The position numbers and the translations under genes are program-made. A model generated the notes under the pieces. That model had not been told where the DNA came from. It saw only the letters and a list, made by a program, of their open reading frames with translations, and searched no databases. 64,000 bases of DNA from an uncultured Endomicrobiia bacterium (lineage in GTDB: Bacteria > Elusimicrobiota > Endomicrobiia > Endomicrobiales > Endomicrobiaceae), in NCBI GenBank assembly GCA_938040055.1, contig CALHWY010000030.1, positions 10,133 through 74,132 on the forward strand. Reading direction: 5' to 3'. This document shows positions 27,912 to 39,000 of this stretch, one piece after another; the first letter of the stretch is position 1; the number at the start of each line of letters is the position of its first letter.

Positions 27912-28517
27912 GTGCAGACAAATCGCTTATTTCTTTATTGCTCGCGGTCCGTATTTTTTAAAAAGACGATGTCTTTGTTAATATCGTTTTTTTTATTGTT
28001 TAATTTTCTTTTCTCTCCTTACGCGCAATCCGTAAATTTAAACGCTGAAACAAGAATCCAGAAAGACGTTTTTTCCGCTGTTTTATTCGTATCCGAAACC
28101 ATAAGCAAAATAAGCATGGCAGTTTCTAATAAATTTGCTTTAAAGTCAGGCGTTTCCTCTTCGGACAGTCAGCCGGAGCCCGATGAAAGAGATAATTCCC
28201 CGGCAGACGGCATTGTTTTTTTTAATCCTGTCCAGAGCAAAAATGCGGATTGCGCCAATATGCAGCTTTGCCGGACGCTTCCGAAAAAAACTTTTATTTA
28301 TCCTTTACTGCAGCAATGGAGGCAACGAAAGCGAATTGACAAAAGCATTGCCTCCGATTTTCTTAAATGCATGCTTTTTTATATACTTTCAAAAAGCGCA
28401 TATGACGGCATTGCTTTTAAAAACGGAATAAATTGTTTGTTTTTTAAATCCTCCCGGATCGGACCGCAAGACCGGGAGGGTTTAATTTTTTGCGCCAGTG
28501 AAAAAAGAATTTCATAA
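27912..28517 (+). CDS. Putative secreted protein, probably part of a decayed gene
   Basis: A frame of 201 codons from GTG 27912 (AAAGGGG just upstream); ATG 27969 is an alternative start giving a good signal peptide (SLLISFFLLFNFLFSPYAQS). The rest is not recognisable. Its final codons (LIFCASEKRIS) run into a sequence resembling the giant proteins downstream, but a one-base loss in an A-run (28501-28506) makes the frame stop at 28517. A terminator-like hairpin (28450-28479) lies inside the frame. I think this is the 5' part of a broken third copy of the giant family, though the first 180 codons show no convincing match. It could instead be an independent small exported protein. Confidence 0.4.
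   Translation: MQTNRLFLYCSRSVFFKKTMSLLISFFLLFNFLFSPYAQSVNLNAETRIQKDVFSAVLFVSETISKISMAVSNKFALKSGVSSSDSQPEPDERDNSPADGIVFFNPVQSKNADCANMQLCRTLPKKTFIYPLLQQWRQRKRIDKSIASDFLKCMLFYILSKSAYDGIAFKNGINCLFFKSSRIGPQDREGLIFCASEKRIS
28450..28490 (+). terminator. Terminator-like hairpin inside the remnant
   Basis: CCTCCCGG (28450-28457) and CCGGGAGG (28472-28479) form a perfect 8-bp stem with a 14-base loop, followed by GTTTAATTTTTT. As an intrinsic terminator it would stop transcription from 27874 before the giant genes. Confidence 0.55.
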
Positions 28518-28790
28518 AAGGCATAGAAAAAGAGGAACTCTATAAACGGAAATCTTAAACTGCTGAGCGATATAATAAGCTTTGAAAAGAAAGTAACGGC
28601 TGTCTGCGGCGAGCTTGTCGGTGACATGGCGGTTGTGAAAAAGAATTATGCCGGCGGGGAAGTGAATGTTTTGTCTTATGAAGAAAGATTTAAAATCGAA
28701 GGCCTCAATGACGCAAGGATACGCGCAACAGTTCCCTTATCCGGACTTTTGTCTTGCGGCATAAGAAAAAATCGGAGCGCGGGATTTTAA
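28482..28790 (+). pseudogene. Frameshifted remnant of a third giant-family gene
   Basis: Joined across two single-base indels in A-runs (one base lost at 28501-28506, one gained at 28550-28552), the sequence reads CASEKKNFIKGIEKEELYKR and then NLKLLSDIISFEKKVTAVCG. This lines up with the first giant (GFIKGLEDGKIYKRNIELLNEII, residues about 152-174) and the second (KFIKGIEDKTLYDRNIALL). It continues with VVKKNYAGGEVNVLS against VRRAYANGDVKKLS, then stops at 28788-28790. The two shifts cancel, so the frame returns to that of 27912. Either this is a degraded paralogue cut off after about 100 codons of the N-terminal domain, or part of the damage is homopolymer sequencing error. Even if repaired, the frame ends far short of family length. 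Confidence 0.65.
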
Positions 28791-28817
28791 ATTCATTATT
28801 GTTGAAGGAGATAAGCG

Positions 28818-31800
28818 GTGTTAAAAAACAAAAGGCCGGTCTTAAATAAAATAACCGCCGCGTTTACGGCGGCGTCCATGCTTGCGAGCATGGCGGTTTT
28901 TCCGGTAGATTCCGCGGCGCAAAAACTTGATAATGCCGGCATTTTTATTATTCCTGCTTCTTACGGAAAGGTTACGTCGGCGGGATATTTCGGAAAAGGA
29001 GACATAATAATAAACATACAGGATCTGCACTGTCACGGAGAAGTGCAGAGAAATATTGCGGGAATACTCGGATATATTGATTCGCTGCGAGGGCTTGACG
29101 GCGTCTATCTTGAAGGCGCGTCGGGCGGAGCGGATACCGGCCTTATTTCCGTCTTAAGAAAAAGCGAACTCGGGGCCGCCGCCGTTGAAAAACTTGTTGA
29201 CGGCGGATATCTTGACGGTACCGAATATTATGCGGCCGTCAGCGGCAAAACCGGATTCATAAAAGGTCTTGAAGACGGGAAAATTTATAAAAGAAACATA
29301 GAACTTTTAAACGAAATAATCAATCTCGGCGCCGAAATAGAGTCCGTTACCGCGCGGCTTATGCATGAGATAAAGCCTGTAAGGCGGGCATATGCGAACG
29401 GCGATGTAAAGAAGCTGAGCAGACTTGTCAAAAAATTCGAAAAGAAAACCATCGGCGCCGGCGAATTTTATTCAAGACTTGCAAAGATGGGAAAAGAAGC
29501 GGGAATAGACGTCGAAAGCAAATACAAAAACATAAACGCCTATGCCTCTTTGCCGCAATCGGCGAAGATAAACGTTTCCGGGGCGGCGCGCCAGTTTTCG
29601 GTTTTTATAAGCAAGGCTAAAGATCTGATCGCCTACGCCAAATATTCGGAGCTTGCCGAAAGAAGCGGCGGCTTTTCCAGACTTGAGGACATAAGCGGCG
29701 AGCTTGCCGAAATCGACAGGCGGTACAATATAACGGGCTCCAACGGGCTGCATTATCTGTCCGGTTTTTTCAAATATCTCGAATTTAACAGGCAGGTTAA
29801 TCCCATGGAGTTCGCCAAGGAGGAAAAAGCTTTAAAAGATGAGCTTTTTTCGGCCTGCGCAAGAAGCGTTTATGAGCGCGAGGTGCTTTTCTTAAACGGG
29901 TTTATTCCCACGATAAAAGGATATTTCAGCGCTAATATCACGGCGGAAGAGCTTGAAACTTTTAATGCGGATTTTAAAAAATTCAGAAAGCTCTGGTGCT
30001 CTTATTTTCCGGAAAATACGGCGAAAAAGCTTGATAAATACGCGCGGATGCTTAATGAGTATCATGAAAACAATCTGAAAAGAGACCGGATCTTTTACGG
30101 GGCAGTTGGCGGTTCTCCCGCTTCGGGAAAAGAGGCGTATACGGGAAAAGAGGCGTTAAGGAAAATAGAGAGCGAAATCGGCAATGCCGATATGAAAGTC
30201 ATTATAACCGGAGGATTTCACAGCAAAGGTCTTGAAAAGCTGTTTGCCGAAGAGAAAATAAATTATATTATCGTCACCCCGAATATTACCGCGGACGCGA
30301 AAGAGGCTTATGACATTTATATCAATACCGTAAAAGGTTACAGGAACATAATAAAAAATACCATAAACACAAAACCGTTTATGTCTGAAGCTTTAAACGA
30401 GTCTATGCCGAAACTTGTTGCGGCCGCATACGGATGCATAAAGTCCGACTCCTCTCTTTTTTACGGGTTGTCGGAAAAAGAGAAGATTTCCGGGCTCGTT
30501 GATTTTATTGAAAAATTCGCGGCGGAACATAAGAAAACCGCGGTGGGGGAGGTAGATCTCGGCAGGCTGAGCATTGATAAATTCAGCGGACGGGAAATGT
30601 CTTTCAGCGCGGAATACAAAAATAAAAAAACTGGAGAGACGTCCGCGGTAAAAACATACCGTGTCAGAGACGGAAAAATTATTGACGCGGATATTAATGA
30701 CGAGGCAAGGCGAAAGACCGGCGTCGCGGCGCGCAAAGTCGAACCTTTTTCGGTGCTGAATGCTATGTTTAAAGACGCTTCTTCAAGGGGGTATAAGATC
30801 TTTACCGCTTTTGTCGCTCCCGTGGCGGAAGAAATATTATTCAGATATCTCCCTTTTGAGCTTATCGCGGCTTACGCGGAAGGCACTCCGTCATTTGTTT
30901 TTTTTGCGGCGGCGGCTCTTTTTGTGACCGGAGCCGCTTTTTTTACCGTTCTTCACGACCGCATTGATAAAATTTCCGCAAAGGCCGGAAGGCATATCGT
31001 AAAAAGGGATATGAAAAGAATTTTCGTTTCTTCGGGCTTTCTTACGGCGGCGTATCTTCTTATATCGTTCGCTTTTCCCGGCATGCCGTTTCTCGCCCTC
31101 GGCTCGACCGTTTTAATGCATGCCGCAAATAATATCTTGAGCCTGAAAAATAAAACGGACAATCCGGTTTTGAGTCTGTTTTATTCAGGAAGCACCGCAA
31201 AAAGAAAAAAAGCGGAAGAGTTCTTTGATGAAAAGGCGGATGCTTTTATTGAAGAAGTAAAATCAATGCAAGACCTGCAAATTTCACATTACGGAGGCGC
31301 TCCATGGAGCCTTCGCGGAGAAATGAAAAACGAATTCGGCGCGCTTGTAGAAAAATTCGAACGGGTGCTGAAAATGCGGACAGACGAAAAATACGAAAAG
31401 GCCGCCCAAACGCTCAATGAGTTTTACAATTTTTCTTCCAGGCTTGCGGATGATGTTAAGGCTTTTGAAAATTTTTACAAATTTAAAATAGATTTGTTAA
31501 AAGCTATGCTGCCTTTAAGCGCTCTTGTATACCGCAGCGGCACCTCAGAGCCGCTCGCGAGAACCGTTTTCAAAGACGCCGTTGAATGTTTCAGCGGTAT
31601 ATACCTGAGTTTTTCAGTGCTTGTTTTTCCCGTTGCGGAAATATATGAATTCGATAAAGATCTGAGTTTTGAATTTGCCGGGATGCTTTATGAAGAGAAA
31701 CCTTTCGGAAACTACAGTTCGAGAAAGCTGTCCAGACCTTCTGTGCGCTCTTTTGAAGAAGCCAGAGAGCAAATGCCTTATCCTTTGAAAATAATGGTCA

Positions 31801-34800
31801 GGGATGAGGACATAGAAGAGTATTATGCGAATATAGGCATCGATATTTTCAAAAAATCAGTTTCTTTGCCTTATTTGCCTCCTCTTTACCGCATTCTCGC
31901 CAAGCTGCCTCCGTCTTTGCGCCGGGGGGAAAATTACGCCGGAAAAGAAGTAATTTTTAAAATGACAAAAAGAAATCCTAAGGCTGCCGACAGATCCTTA
32001 GGAGAGAAATTCGATTATTACAGGCAATTGCTTGAGAATAATGCGCTGGCTTTATCCGAGCTTAACGGCAGCGGCGATTCGGCGGTGGAAGATTCTATCG
32101 TTTTTGTCGAAAAAATGACGGAAAATTTTAAGAAAATAGACTTGGCGTTCGGGAGCGCGGCGGAAAAGTCTTTAAACCGCATTAAAAAGACGATCGCCGG
32201 CGGCATAACCCCCGAAATGTCCGCGCGGCACAAAACCCTCGGCGGCGGCTGGAGCATATACGAAATGAAATCGATAGAAGATATAAACCGGCTGCATACT
32301 TTAATCAACGCGATTCATCAAACCGCCGTAGCAAGATTTATGAAACTCAGGAATGTTACGGACGATAAGGATGACGCCCAGATATATTTGGAAGACCCGG
32401 AAAAAAAGCTTAGCGTGACGGTAAACGATTTTTCACAAAAAGAACCGAGCCGCGAAGTTCTGGATTTTCTTGCCAAGATTGCGCAGCTCGGGGATAAATA
32501 TGACAGATTTTCTTTTCTGGGCAAGGACGGCGTTCTTATATGGAGTAAAAAAATCGGAGCGCACAGCGTTGACGTTATGTTCGATTTTAATAATTTGGAA
32601 GACGGCGTCAGGGTAAGATATACCGAGTCGGAACCTAATTCGGGAAACGCTCTGAGGGCGATAAAGCTTGCTTCACAGCTGGCCGCTTTAGGGTTTGATA
32701 TTACGGAATTCAATCAGGGGACAATATACAACTTTTCGGCGGTTGGAATGTTAGGCGAAGATGAAAAACTTAATGCGGGAGAAAAATACGCAGAATTTTT
32801 TACCGGCATAAACAGAATATTCGACAACACAAAAGACGAGGACAAAGGTTTTGGCGGAGTAAGCGGCGGGTCGATTCCTCGTCTGTCTCCCGATGATTTT
32901 AAAGCGGCTTCTTCGGATTTGGAATACTTTATAGGCAGGCTTTCGGGACTTCCGGAAGTGATAACCGGCCTTATAAAATATTTTGTAAAAACGGATATAT
33001 CCGAAATACGCCGGAACGCGGGATATGAAGGCATGGATGAGGTGTACGATTATCTCGCTATAGAAAAAGCGGACAGAAGCCCGCATGAAATAGTGAGGCG
33101 TTTTGCCGACGGCAGGCTTATAGTCGACAAAAAGACGGGGGAACTTAAGCCGGCGGCCGGATATGATCCGATGCAAAAAATAATACGGGCGCTGAAAAAG
33201 AATGCGGATCCGTCTTTTGAACAGGCAGGGCTTTTGAATTTTATCGATTATGAAAAATTGAATTTTTCTCCTGCGGGATATATAGGAAATATGCTCGCGC
33301 TAAACGGAGCGTTGAAAGTAAAAGACGGATTTATTTCCGTCAGCGCGGTAACCGACAGGCAAAGGACGGGTTTGAAATGCGCAGATACGGAGTTTGTGTC
33401 TTTTGACGGAACCCGCCGCGCGCTTTCTTATGCGGAACTTTTGTCAAAACTGCAAGAGGAAGGCTACAATGTATCCGGAGAGACGGAAATAAGCCTTTAT
33501 GAGAAAGAAATGATCATAAAAGAGCTTAAAAAAACAGCCGTCATGCTCAAAAATTCAAGGGAAATCGCCGGCTTCGGAGTTTCATCAGGCCCGGGAGGAT
33601 ACGTTTCGGGAAGAATCGTTTATAAGAAAGAAAACATCCGGCAAGACGGCATATGGATAGCAAATTTTATGACTCCCGACGACATAGGCGATATCGATAA
33701 AGCTAGAGGAATTATAACGACGGGCGGAGGACGGCTGAGCCATGCCAATATAACCGCCAGAGAGAAGAAAAAACCTGCTGTTGTTATAAAAGAGAAATGG
33801 AGAGATAATAAAATAGAAGCCCGTTTTTACGGCGCGTCGCGGGACGTGAAAAAGAAAGACGGCGAGGCGCTTTACGAAACGCTCGGGCTTAAAGAAAATA
33901 TAATGGTTCTTGAAGAAGGCAGCCGTGTTCTTATTAACGGAGAGACGGGCAGCGTGCTGGTGTTTAATGATATCGACGGCGCGGTTGTTGACGAATTGCA
34001 AAGCGCTGTCGACGCGCGGGACGCGCGGAAGATACGTTCTCTGCTTGAAGCGCATGCGGGAGATCAAAACATATCGGCGATGATTGAATTTATATATTTC
34101 CAAAGCCTCGGCAAAAAAGAGCTTGAGCCTGTTATAAAAACGCTTTTTGATATTGACGCGGGAGGCTTTTTGCAGGAAAAAATATCCGAACTCAACGGCG
34201 CTTATGCAGCGGAAATACTTGAGAGGGCAAACTCGGTTTTAGCTAATATAAAAGAGACAGGAAACGCCGGCACGGCTTTAAAGCTTATAGCCGAAGCCGA
34301 AAAAGAACTGAGGCGCATTTCCGGACCGGATACGCTCGGAATTGCCGGAGCTGTAAAAAAAGAACTCTCTGCGCTGAAAAAACAGAAACAGAAAACGTAT
34401 TTCAGGTTTGTCAGAGAGTTTTCTCTGAGAGTAAAAAAACTCGCCGGAAAAAAAGAACTGTCCCGAAAAGAGCTGAACGAATCCGCGAAACTTATTGACA
34501 TAGCCGCCGTCTGGAGAAATTTTGAGAATCCCGCCATAGAAGCGAACATAAACGAACTCAGGCGGAAAACGGACGCTTACGCCGCGCGCGGGCTTTCGGG
34601 GGAAAACGCCGGAGAGATAATGGAACGGGGCGTTAAAAGTTTAAGGGAAATCGGTTTTTATGAAATAAATTCGTTCGGTTCCAAAGCTGCGCATTTGGCA
34701 AAGCTGCATTCTTTCGCAAAAGACAATGCTTTTGCAGACGCCGGGATCGGCGTTCCGGAGGGTTTTGCGGTAGGGACGGATGTTTTTGAAAAAGCGTTTT

Positions 34801-35987
34801 TTGAAGATTCGAACATAGCGCAAATTTATCAAAAAACCAAAAACGAATTTCATTCGGCGGTTCTTGAGGGAAATGAAGAACTGGCAAATAAAAAAGCGGA
34901 AATTATAAATAAACTGATTGACTCCTATGACAATCCTGCGCTGAAAGACAAGGTTGAAAGCATGGCCGGGAAAGATAAACTCCAGGCCGTAAGAAGTTCT
35001 GCCGTAGGAGAAGACAATGTTTTTTTTGCCGCCGCCGGAATCGGAGAATCTTTCTTGGAAGTGCCGTATGATCAGATTTACTACAGAGTGAAAGACGTAT
35101 GGAAATCATTTTTCGGAGTAAGAAGCATTAAGTATATGATCGCAAGCGGACAGATATTGAATCCCGCCGTTTTAAGCCAGGATATGGCGGAAAACGTCCA
35201 AAAGGCCGGAGTTGTTTTTTCCAAAGACGGAGCGGGCGACTGCGCTATTGAGGCGGTGTGGGGCATAGGAGAGGGGCTTGTATCGGGAAAAATCGAACCC
35301 GACCATGTCTGCGTTCATCCTGGAGTTGAAGGCGCGGTAATTTATAAGAAAGCTTCGGGAAATATTAAAAAAATCGCGGCTGACGCTGAAAAAGGCGGAG
35401 TCAGGACAGAAAGACTTGCGGATGCTGAACTTAACAAAAGAGTTCTCGGAAAGAAAGAAATAGAAAAACTCGACGAATTGCAGCGTAAGCTTGAAGAGGA
35501 CGCCGGATATCCGGTAGATGTGGAATTTGCAATCGGCAAAGACGGCAGGATATATATCTTGCAAAGGCGGGCCGTGACGACTTTTAACAATTCTTTCGCC
35601 GCGGCGGAACCCGGACAGTCCGTAACTTTTACTTTAAAAGACGTTTCCGGGATGAAAGATCATTTTGCCGTAGTCGCCCATCCCGTTTTTGACGAAACTC
35701 CCGTGCCCGTATACAGAGGCGGTATCAAGAAAGGAGTGAGCGAATTCTATATAGACGTCAAATACGCGGCTTATGCAGAAGCTATCCTGGAAGCTTTTGC
35801 CGAAAAACTGAATAATGACGGAGTTTTGAGAGAACGCTTCAATGCTCCTCTGGCTGCCGCTCAAAGGGCGGCGGAAGGCGAAATCGGAATTTTGCCGGTA
35901 AATTATTTCGATCCTTTAGAAAACGAAATCCGCGGCGGCGGTCCCGTGTCCGTAAAAACGAACAGGGATCTTTTGGCCGCGGCATAA
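28818..35987 (+). CDS. Giant exported multidomain protein A: Tiki/ChaN-like + CPBP protease + phosphohistidine + ATP-grasp
   Basis: 2389 residues from GTG 28818 (GAAGGAG SD at 28804-28810). Seen in order: signal peptide (1-35); a domain with NIQDLHCH (H71, H73), LEGA (E99) and GGFHSKGL (H468), a pattern like the Tiki/TraB/ChaN fold; a membrane segment (about 640-790) with CPBP/CAAX-type motifs EEILFR (E671, E672, R676), H713 and HAANN (H768, N771); a long middle region including HSVDVMF and INAIHQT blocks; a swivel domain with GGGRLSHANITAR (phospho-accepting H1642); a PPDK-type ATP-grasp (about 1945-2260) with FGSKAAHLAKL, AVRSSAVGED (R2059) and IYILQRR. No PEP-binding TIM barrel follows. 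Swivel before ATP-grasp is the order of glucan/water dikinases. Predicted as a phosphotransferase of unknown acceptor; the homologies are by motif only. Confidence 0.8.
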   Translation: MLKNKRPVLNKITAAFTAASMLASMAVFPVDSAAQKLDNAGIFIIPASYGKVTSAGYFGKGDIIINIQDLHCHGEVQRNIAGILGYIDSLRGLDGVYLEGASGGADTGLISVLRKSELGAAAVEKLVDGGYLDGTEYYAAVSGKTGFIKGLEDGKIYKRNIELLNEIINLGAEIESVTARLMHEIKPVRRAYANGDVKKLSRLVKKFEKKTIGAGEFYSRLAKMGKEAGIDVESKYKNINAYASLPQSAKINVSGAARQFSVFISKAKDLIAYAKYSELAERSGGFSRLEDISGELAEIDRRYNITGSNGLHYLSGFFKYLEFNRQVNPMEFAKEEKALKDELFSACARSVYEREVLFLNGFIPTIKGYFSANITAEELETFNADFKKFRKLWCSYFPENTAKKLDKYARMLNEYHENNLKRDRIFYGAVGGSPASGKEAYTGKEALRKIESEIGNADMKVIITGGFHSKGLEKLFAEEKINYIIVTPNITADAKEAYDIYINTVKGYRNIIKNTINTKPFMSEALNESMPKLVAAAYGCIKSDSSLFYGLSEKEKISGLVDFIEKFAAEHKKTAVGEVDLGRLSIDKFSGREMSFSAEYKNKKTGETSAVKTYRVRDGKIIDADINDEARRKTGVAARKVEPFSVLNAMFKDASSRGYKIFTAFVAPVAEEILFRYLPFELIAAYAEGTPSFVFFAAAALFVTGAAFFTVLHDRIDKISAKAGRHIVKRDMKRIFVSSGFLTAAYLLISFAFPGMPFLALGSTVLMHAANNILSLKNKTDNPVLSLFYSGSTAKRKKAEEFFDEKADAFIEEVKSMQDLQISHYGGAPWSLRGEMKNEFGALVEKFERVLKMRTDEKYEKAAQTLNEFYNFSSRLADDVKAFENFYKFKIDLLKAMLPLSALVYRSGTSEPLARTVFKDAVECFSGIYLSFSVLVFPVAEIYEFDKDLSFEFAGMLYEEKPFGNYSSRKLSRPSVRSFEEAREQMPYPLKIMVRDEDIEEYYANIGIDIFKKSVSLPYLPPLYRILAKLPPSLRRGENYAGKEVIFKMTKRNPKAADRSLGEKFDYYRQLLENNALALSELNGSGDSAVEDSIVFVEKMTENFKKIDLAFGSAAEKSLNRIKKTIAGGITPEMSARHKTLGGGWSIYEMKSIEDINRLHTLINAIHQTAVARFMKLRNVTDDKDDAQIYLEDPEKKLSVTVNDFSQKEPSREVLDFLAKIAQLGDKYDRFSFLGKDGVLIWSKKIGAHSVDVMFDFNNLEDGVRVRYTESEPNSGNALRAIKLASQLAALGFDITEFNQGTIYNFSAVGMLGEDEKLNAGEKYAEFFTGINRIFDNTKDEDKGFGGVSGGSIPRLSPDDFKAASSDLEYFIGRLSGLPEVITGLIKYFVKTDISEIRRNAGYEGMDEVYDYLAIEKADRSPHEIVRRFADGRLIVDKKTGELKPAAGYDPMQKIIRALKKNADPSFEQAGLLNFIDYEKLNFSPAGYIGNMLALNGALKVKDGFISVSAVTDRQRTGLKCADTEFVSFDGTRRALSYAELLSKLQEEGYNVSGETEISLYEKEMIIKELKKTAVMLKNSREIAGFGVSSGPGGYVSGRIVYKKENIRQDGIWIANFMTPDDIGDIDKARGIITTGGGRLSHANITAREKKKPAVVIKEKWRDNKIEARFYGASRDVKKKDGEALYETLGLKENIMVLEEGSRVLINGETGSVLVFNDIDGAVVDELQSAVDARDARKIRSLLEAHAGDQNISAMIEFIYFQSLGKKELEPVIKTLFDIDAGGFLQEKISELNGAYAAEILERANSVLANIKETGNAGTALKLIAEAEKELRRISGPDTLGIAGAVKKELSALKKQKQKTYFRFVREFSLRVKKLAGKKELSRKELNESAKLIDIAAVWRNFENPAIEANINELRRKTDAYAARGLSGENAGEIMERGVKSLREIGFYEINSFGSKAAHLAKLHSFAKDNAFADAGIGVPEGFAVGTDVFEKAFFEDSNIAQIYQKTKNEFHSAVLEGNEELANKKAEIINKLIDSYDNPALKDKVESMAGKDKLQAVRSSAVGEDNVFFAAAGIGESFLEVPYDQIYYRVKDVWKSFFGVRSIKYMIASGQILNPAVLSQDMAENVQKAGVVFSKDGAGDCAIEAVWGIGEGLVSGKIEPDHVCVHPGVEGAVIYKKASGNIKKIAADAEKGGVRTERLADAELNKRVLGKKEIEKLDELQRKLEEDAGYPVDVEFAIGKDGRIYILQRRAVTTFNNSFAAAEPGQSVTFTLKDVSGMKDHFAVVAHPVFDETPVPVYRGGIKKGVSEFYIDVKYAAYAEAILEAFAEKLNNDGVLRERFNAPLAAAQRAAEGEIGILPVNYFDPLENEIRGGGPVSVKTNRDLLAAA

Positions 35988-36001
35988 TAATGGGGAACAT
36001 T

Positions 36002-39000
36002 ATGGAAAAATTTTTATTCAAACTTTGTCTGCGCTTAAAAGATTTTAAAAAAGCGGTTTCGGTTTTTATCTGTCTGAGCCTTTTGATTTCTTCCGTTTTT
36101 GTTCCCGAACCGGCGCATGCTTCGGCGGAGGAAAATTTTGCCGCGGACTTCAGAATTCCCGCGTCCATGGGCAGAATCGTCGCTGAAAAATATTTCGGCG
36201 GCGATGAGATAATAGTCAATATTCAGGATTTGCACTGTCATGGGGAAACGCAGAAAAATATATGCAAAATTCTGGGTTTCCTGGACGAAAAATACGGGCT
36301 TGACGGCGTTTTTCTCGAAGGCGCGGCCGGAGAAATCGATACGGGCCTTTTGTCGGAGCTCGCCTCTACGGAAATCGGAAAAAATACGGTTGAAAAACTT
36401 TGCGAGTCCGGTTATCTCGGCGGCGCGGAATATTATGCAGCTTTAAATAAAAAAGACAAATTTATAAAAGGCATAGAAGATAAAACCCTTTATGACAGGA
36501 ATATAGCCCTTTTAAATAAAATTATGGCGGTAAAACCTGAAGTCAGCGAAATTTGCGATTCTCTTATCGGCGAAATGCTGACCGTCAAAAGAGATTACGG
36601 CAATAAAGATACCAGAAGATTGGACAGTCTTATATCAAAGTTCAATAAAAACAAAATAAAGTCCGAAAAATATTATCCCGCTCTTATAAAAACGGCCTCT
36701 TCTTTGGGGTTTGACACAGACGATTATCCGGCTATCAAGGCATATTCCGAGTCTTTGAAAAAATCAAAAAGCATAAACAGCGAAAAAACGCGTTTCCAGT
36801 TCGGCGTTTTCTTTTCCGAACTTAAAAATAAAATTCCTTACAAAGAATATACCCGGCTTTCTCAAAAAAGCGCTTCATTCGCCAATATTGAAGACATATC
36901 CAGCGAACTGGCGGACTACGACGCGAAATATTCCATTTGCGAGAAAGCGGGGCTTTCGCATTTGAAAAACTTTTTAAATTATCTGCAATTCAGCGATAAA
37001 GTAAATCCCGTGGAGCTTATACGGGAGGAAAAAAATATCAAAGAGGACCTTTACTCGGCTCTCGGGAAAACCAAATATGAAAGAGAAGTGTTTTTTCTTT
37101 TTGATTTTATTCCTTCCGTACAGGGATATTTTACGGCCGATATTACCGCCGAAGAACTGGAATTTTTTAGAAGTAATTTTGCCAGATTTGAAAGGATATG
37201 GTGTTCGTATTTCGCGCAAAATACGGCTGAAAAACTTTCCCCTTATGCCGATATGCTTTCCGAATATCATGACAATAACGTCAAAAGAGATGCGGTCTTT
37301 GCGGATTTCCTGCTTAAAAACAGCCGGCGTCCCGATTTTGCGAAAACCGCCGCGAAAAAGAATATAAAAGCAGTCATAACCGGCGGTTTCCACAGCGGCG
37401 GTCTTGAAAAAATATTTAGCGACAATAAAATATCCTATGTCACGATAATGCCAAAAGTTACGTCCGGCATTGAGGAAGCCCGCGGCATATATGCAGACAC
37501 GATAAAAAGTTATTCGTCCATAGCCGCAAGCGCTATCAACATAAAGCCTTTTATGTCGGAACGGATAAACGAAAGTCTTCCTAAAGTCATAAGCGGGGCG
37601 TTTTCCGCTCTTTCAAACATCTCTTTTGCGGATAATGACGCAAAAAAGACGCAATTGTATGAATTCGTGCAGAAAGAGTTTATAAATAAACGTTCCGGAG
37701 ACGACATTGTCGTTTCAAAATGGGAAATAGACGCTTTTAAAGACGGAAAGATGACGGTTTCCGTCGTATACAAAAATAAAACCGGCGGCAACGAAATTCC
37801 GGCAAGGTATGAATTTTCCGGAAATAAATTCAGGACGCTTTCCGGCGAAAGCGGCGGGGAAACTCGCTGGCGGGGAAAAAGGCTTTTGTCGATGCCCGAC
37901 GGTTTTTTTAAGAATGCTAAAACCCCGTTCTATAAATTTTATACGGTAATAGCCGCGCCGGTTATTGAAGAAGCCGTATTCAGGTTTCTTCCTTTCGTTT
38001 TGGCGGGAGCGTTTTTTTCAAATCCCGTTTCATTTGTTCCGGCGGCGGTTACCGTGGCGACCGGAGTTTTTCTCTTCACTTTTTTGCACAATATCAAAAA
38101 TAAATCCGCAAACGTAAATTTTTATTTTTCCGACCCGCGGATGAGATATATTTTCTTTTCTTCAATATTTCTGACGGCCGTTTTTCTGATAACCGCTGCG
38201 GCGGCGGCTCCTTTCGCGGCTTACGGCGTCAGCGTTTTGGCGCATGTTCTTAATAATGCTTTTGTCCTGTCGGGAAAACTCAGAGGATTTGTTTTAAACG
38301 CGGCTGAAAAAGCCCCGAAAGAGGCGGCTCTTGAAAATTATGACGATATGGTTGAGGAATTGGAATATCTGGTAAACGGGAAAACATACGGAAATTATTC
38401 CGGCTCATGGGAAGTGGCGGATGAACTCAAAGCGCGTTTTAACGCGGTCGTGGAAAAACTCAGGGAGGCCGGCGGCATGCCCGTCGATGAAAAATATGCG
38501 GCCGCCGCGCGGCAGATTAACGAATTATACAGGCTGCTTTTGACGGAAGAGCTCAAAGCCGGAAATGAATATTACGGCGTTTTTCTGGCGGATATGCGCA
38601 AAGCTTTGGAAAAAGCCGGAAAATATGTCAGATACGAGGAAACGGGCGAGACTGTTTATGATGAGATTTCCGCAACCGTGTTTGACGTTCTTAGCAAAGA
38701 ACTTGGAAATGCCCTCCGCGGGTTGCAATACAGAGATGAAAAAAACAATGCGGTTCTCAGGGATGCGGAAAGCAAAATGGATTCTCTTACGGAAGATATG
38801 TCCGCCGCGCAAAAGAAAGCCGTAGTGCGCGGCGTCCTTGAACAACTGGCGCCTTTCATTGAAAAAGATAATAAAAATTCCGGCAAATATACCGGAGATG
38901 TAAACATTAAATTTATGCAGCTTTCTCTGTATTTTGAAGACGGCTCCGAAGCGGAAGATTCTTTGTTTTCGAGATTTTTGAAGTCTTTTGACGAAAGATG

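Noticed and set aside
28818..35987. Annotation of the giants as phosphoenolpyruvate synthase
   Set aside because: The swivel and ATP-grasp are present but in reversed order, and the PEP-binding TIM barrel is missing.
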